DNA of 64,000 bases, from NCBI GenBank assembly GCA_035236585.1, contig CP141128.1, forward strand, positions 28,115,618 to 28,179,617, given 5' to 3'. The position numbers and the translations under genes are program-made. This document shows positions 62,501 through 64,000 of this stretch, piece by piece; position 1 is the first letter of the stretch, and every line of letters begins with the position of its first letter. Below the pieces are notes generated by a model, which was given only the letters and a program-made list of their open reading frames with translations, was not told the origin of the DNA and did not search any database. Source of the DNA: Warburgia ugandensis. Lineage: Eukaryota; Streptophyta; Magnoliopsida; Canellales; Canellaceae.

Positions 62501-64000
62501 AAGGTCAGAGGTGATCTTATGTCAAACCCTGAGAATAGAGTTGATCATATATCAAATCTAAAAGAACAAAGCAATCTTTCATCAAGTCATTAGATCTTAT
62601 TGATCTAACCCTCCATCTTCATCAAATCATCTGATCTTATTGATCATATAGTTAATTTTTCCATGAACTCATTGGATCTCCTAGATTTAACTTTTGATTT
62701 TCATTAACTCAACAGATTTCGTCAATCTAACAATCAAGTTGATCGAATCATCAACTTTCATTGATCTAACAATTAATTTTGATTTGTTATAGTCATCCCC
62801 CTTTAATTTTTGTTGGATTTCATCAATTCAATCATTGTTTTTAATCAAATTATTGAATATCATCGATTTAACCATCAATTTTCATTCAATCATGAGATCT
62901 TGTCAATCCATTTGTTGATTTACATGAAGCATCTTATAACATTGATCCATATTATGATTTTTATCATATAATCTTATCTCATCGATCCAACTAATGATTT
63001 TTAACAAATCATCTAATCTCATCCATTTATCTATTAGTTTTTTTTTCAAATTGTTGGTTCTCATCAATCTTGCAAATTTTTTCAAATTATATGACAATTT
63101 ATTGTTATCAAATCATCGAATATTGTCAATTCAACCATAAATTTCATCAAATAATTGGATCTCACTTATCTGACCTTTGACTTTCATCAAATCATTTGAT
63201 CTTATTAGCATGATAATCAATTTTCATTGAATCATTGAATTTCATTAATTCGAATATTGATTTTTATTAAACCATTGGATCTTGTTGGTCTAAATATTTC
63301 TTATCATCAAATAATTAGAACTCATTGCTCTGAAAATATACTTAATAAAATAATTACATCTCATTGAACTAACCATCAATTTTTATCCAATCAGAGGGTC
63401 TCATACTGAATGCTGATTTTCATCAAATCATATAGATCTTGTTGGTCCAGCCCTTGATTTTATCAAATCATTAGATCATGTCAATTTAATGGTTGATTTT
63501 CATCAAATTATGCAATCTCATCATTCTAACCAATAATTTTCTCAAATCATTTGATCTCAAGGATCTAACCATTGATTTTGTTTAGATGATGAGCTCTTAT
63601 ACAATGAACCATTAATTTCCTTCAAATTATCATATCTCATCAAATCAATAATTAATTTACATTAAAATGTATTAGATCTCATTGATCTAAAACTTAATTT
63701 TTATGAAATCATTAGATGTCATTGATTGAACCATTTACTTTTATCAAATTATAAATCATTTGATACCATTGACCTGATAGTCAATTCCATCATATCATTA
63801 GCTCTTGTCAATCAAAAAAATTGATTTTCAACAAATCAATTAATATTGTCAATTCAAAATTTTGTTTTAGTCAAAACATAAGATCTACCAATCCAACTGT
63901 TAATTTTCTTTTCAATCAAAACTATTCATGAACCATAGTATTTCAATTATCTTATAGTTAATTTTCATTAAATCATAAGGTTAGAAGAATCTTTTCATTG
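59527..64000. repeat. 40-bp satellite, block 5, running off the right edge
   Basis: A continuous array in the same orientation. Landmarks: 'AAATATTTCTTAG' (about 59998) and again 'AAATATTTCTTATC' (about 63293), giving a direct 3.29-kb period without any insertion between them; GATGGAAAGGTTGAATTT (about 61697); and the 'TTTCTTAAATAACAAAA' type (about 62430). The 'CATTGGTTTTCAAAA' landmark is missing from this unit, and the local distance is correspondingly shorter. The array has no end in the window. No gene. Confidence 0.95.

Overview
The window is repeat-dense, AT-rich nuclear DNA from a land plant, most likely a seed plant with a large genome. Ty3/gypsy LTR retrotransposons of two plant lineages are present: a chromovirus resembling the Tekay/Del clade and the OTA (Athila/Tat) lineage. 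Their tRNA-Met-type primer sites and 'GAGGACAAA'-type 3' leaders are the usual plant ones. I found no intact gene, no tRNA or rRNA gene and no host protein-coding locus. Every recognisable coding segment is a broken piece of a retroelement polyprotein. The species cannot be named from this sequence.

The backbone is a degenerate satellite with a basic period of about 40 bp. It occupies five blocks: 7801-8929, 32391-36693, 39665-45769, 50134-50680 and 59527-64000, about 16.6 kb in all, all in the same orientation. If the intervening DNA is removed at its target-site duplications, the blocks join in register into one array that starts near 7801 and runs off the right edge. Landmark variants recur in the same order, giving a second, higher-order period of about 3.3-3.5 kb, with some shortened units.

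Four insertions interrupt the array. (1) 8930-32390 is a nest: an outer LTR element on the minus strand, a 3.5-kb LTR inside it, 3.7 kb of unassigned DNA with ~190-bp tandem repeats, and a 14-kb chromovirus with 4.8-kb LTRs and a ruined gag-pol. (2) 36694-39664 is a clean solo LTR with the duplication GTTTT. (3) About 45770-50129 is an OTA-type LTR that itself contains a minus-strand LTR. (4) 50681-59526 is a minus-strand gypsy element with the duplication ATCTA. Its two LTRs differ greatly in length because one lost about 2.1 kb.

To the left of the array (1-7800) lie the end of a plus-strand LTR, related to the one at 9696-13239, and a minus-strand OTA fragment: an LTR, a 3' noncoding tail, and protease and reverse transcriptase remnants whose catalytic segment is tandemly duplicated. 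Several LTRs carry the same stem-loop at a similar place, and several carry CpG-dense islands in otherwise AT-rich sequence.

The genes do not form a working pathway. The best candidates for something undescribed are the two-dyad, higher-order satellite and the LTR stem-loop shared between families.
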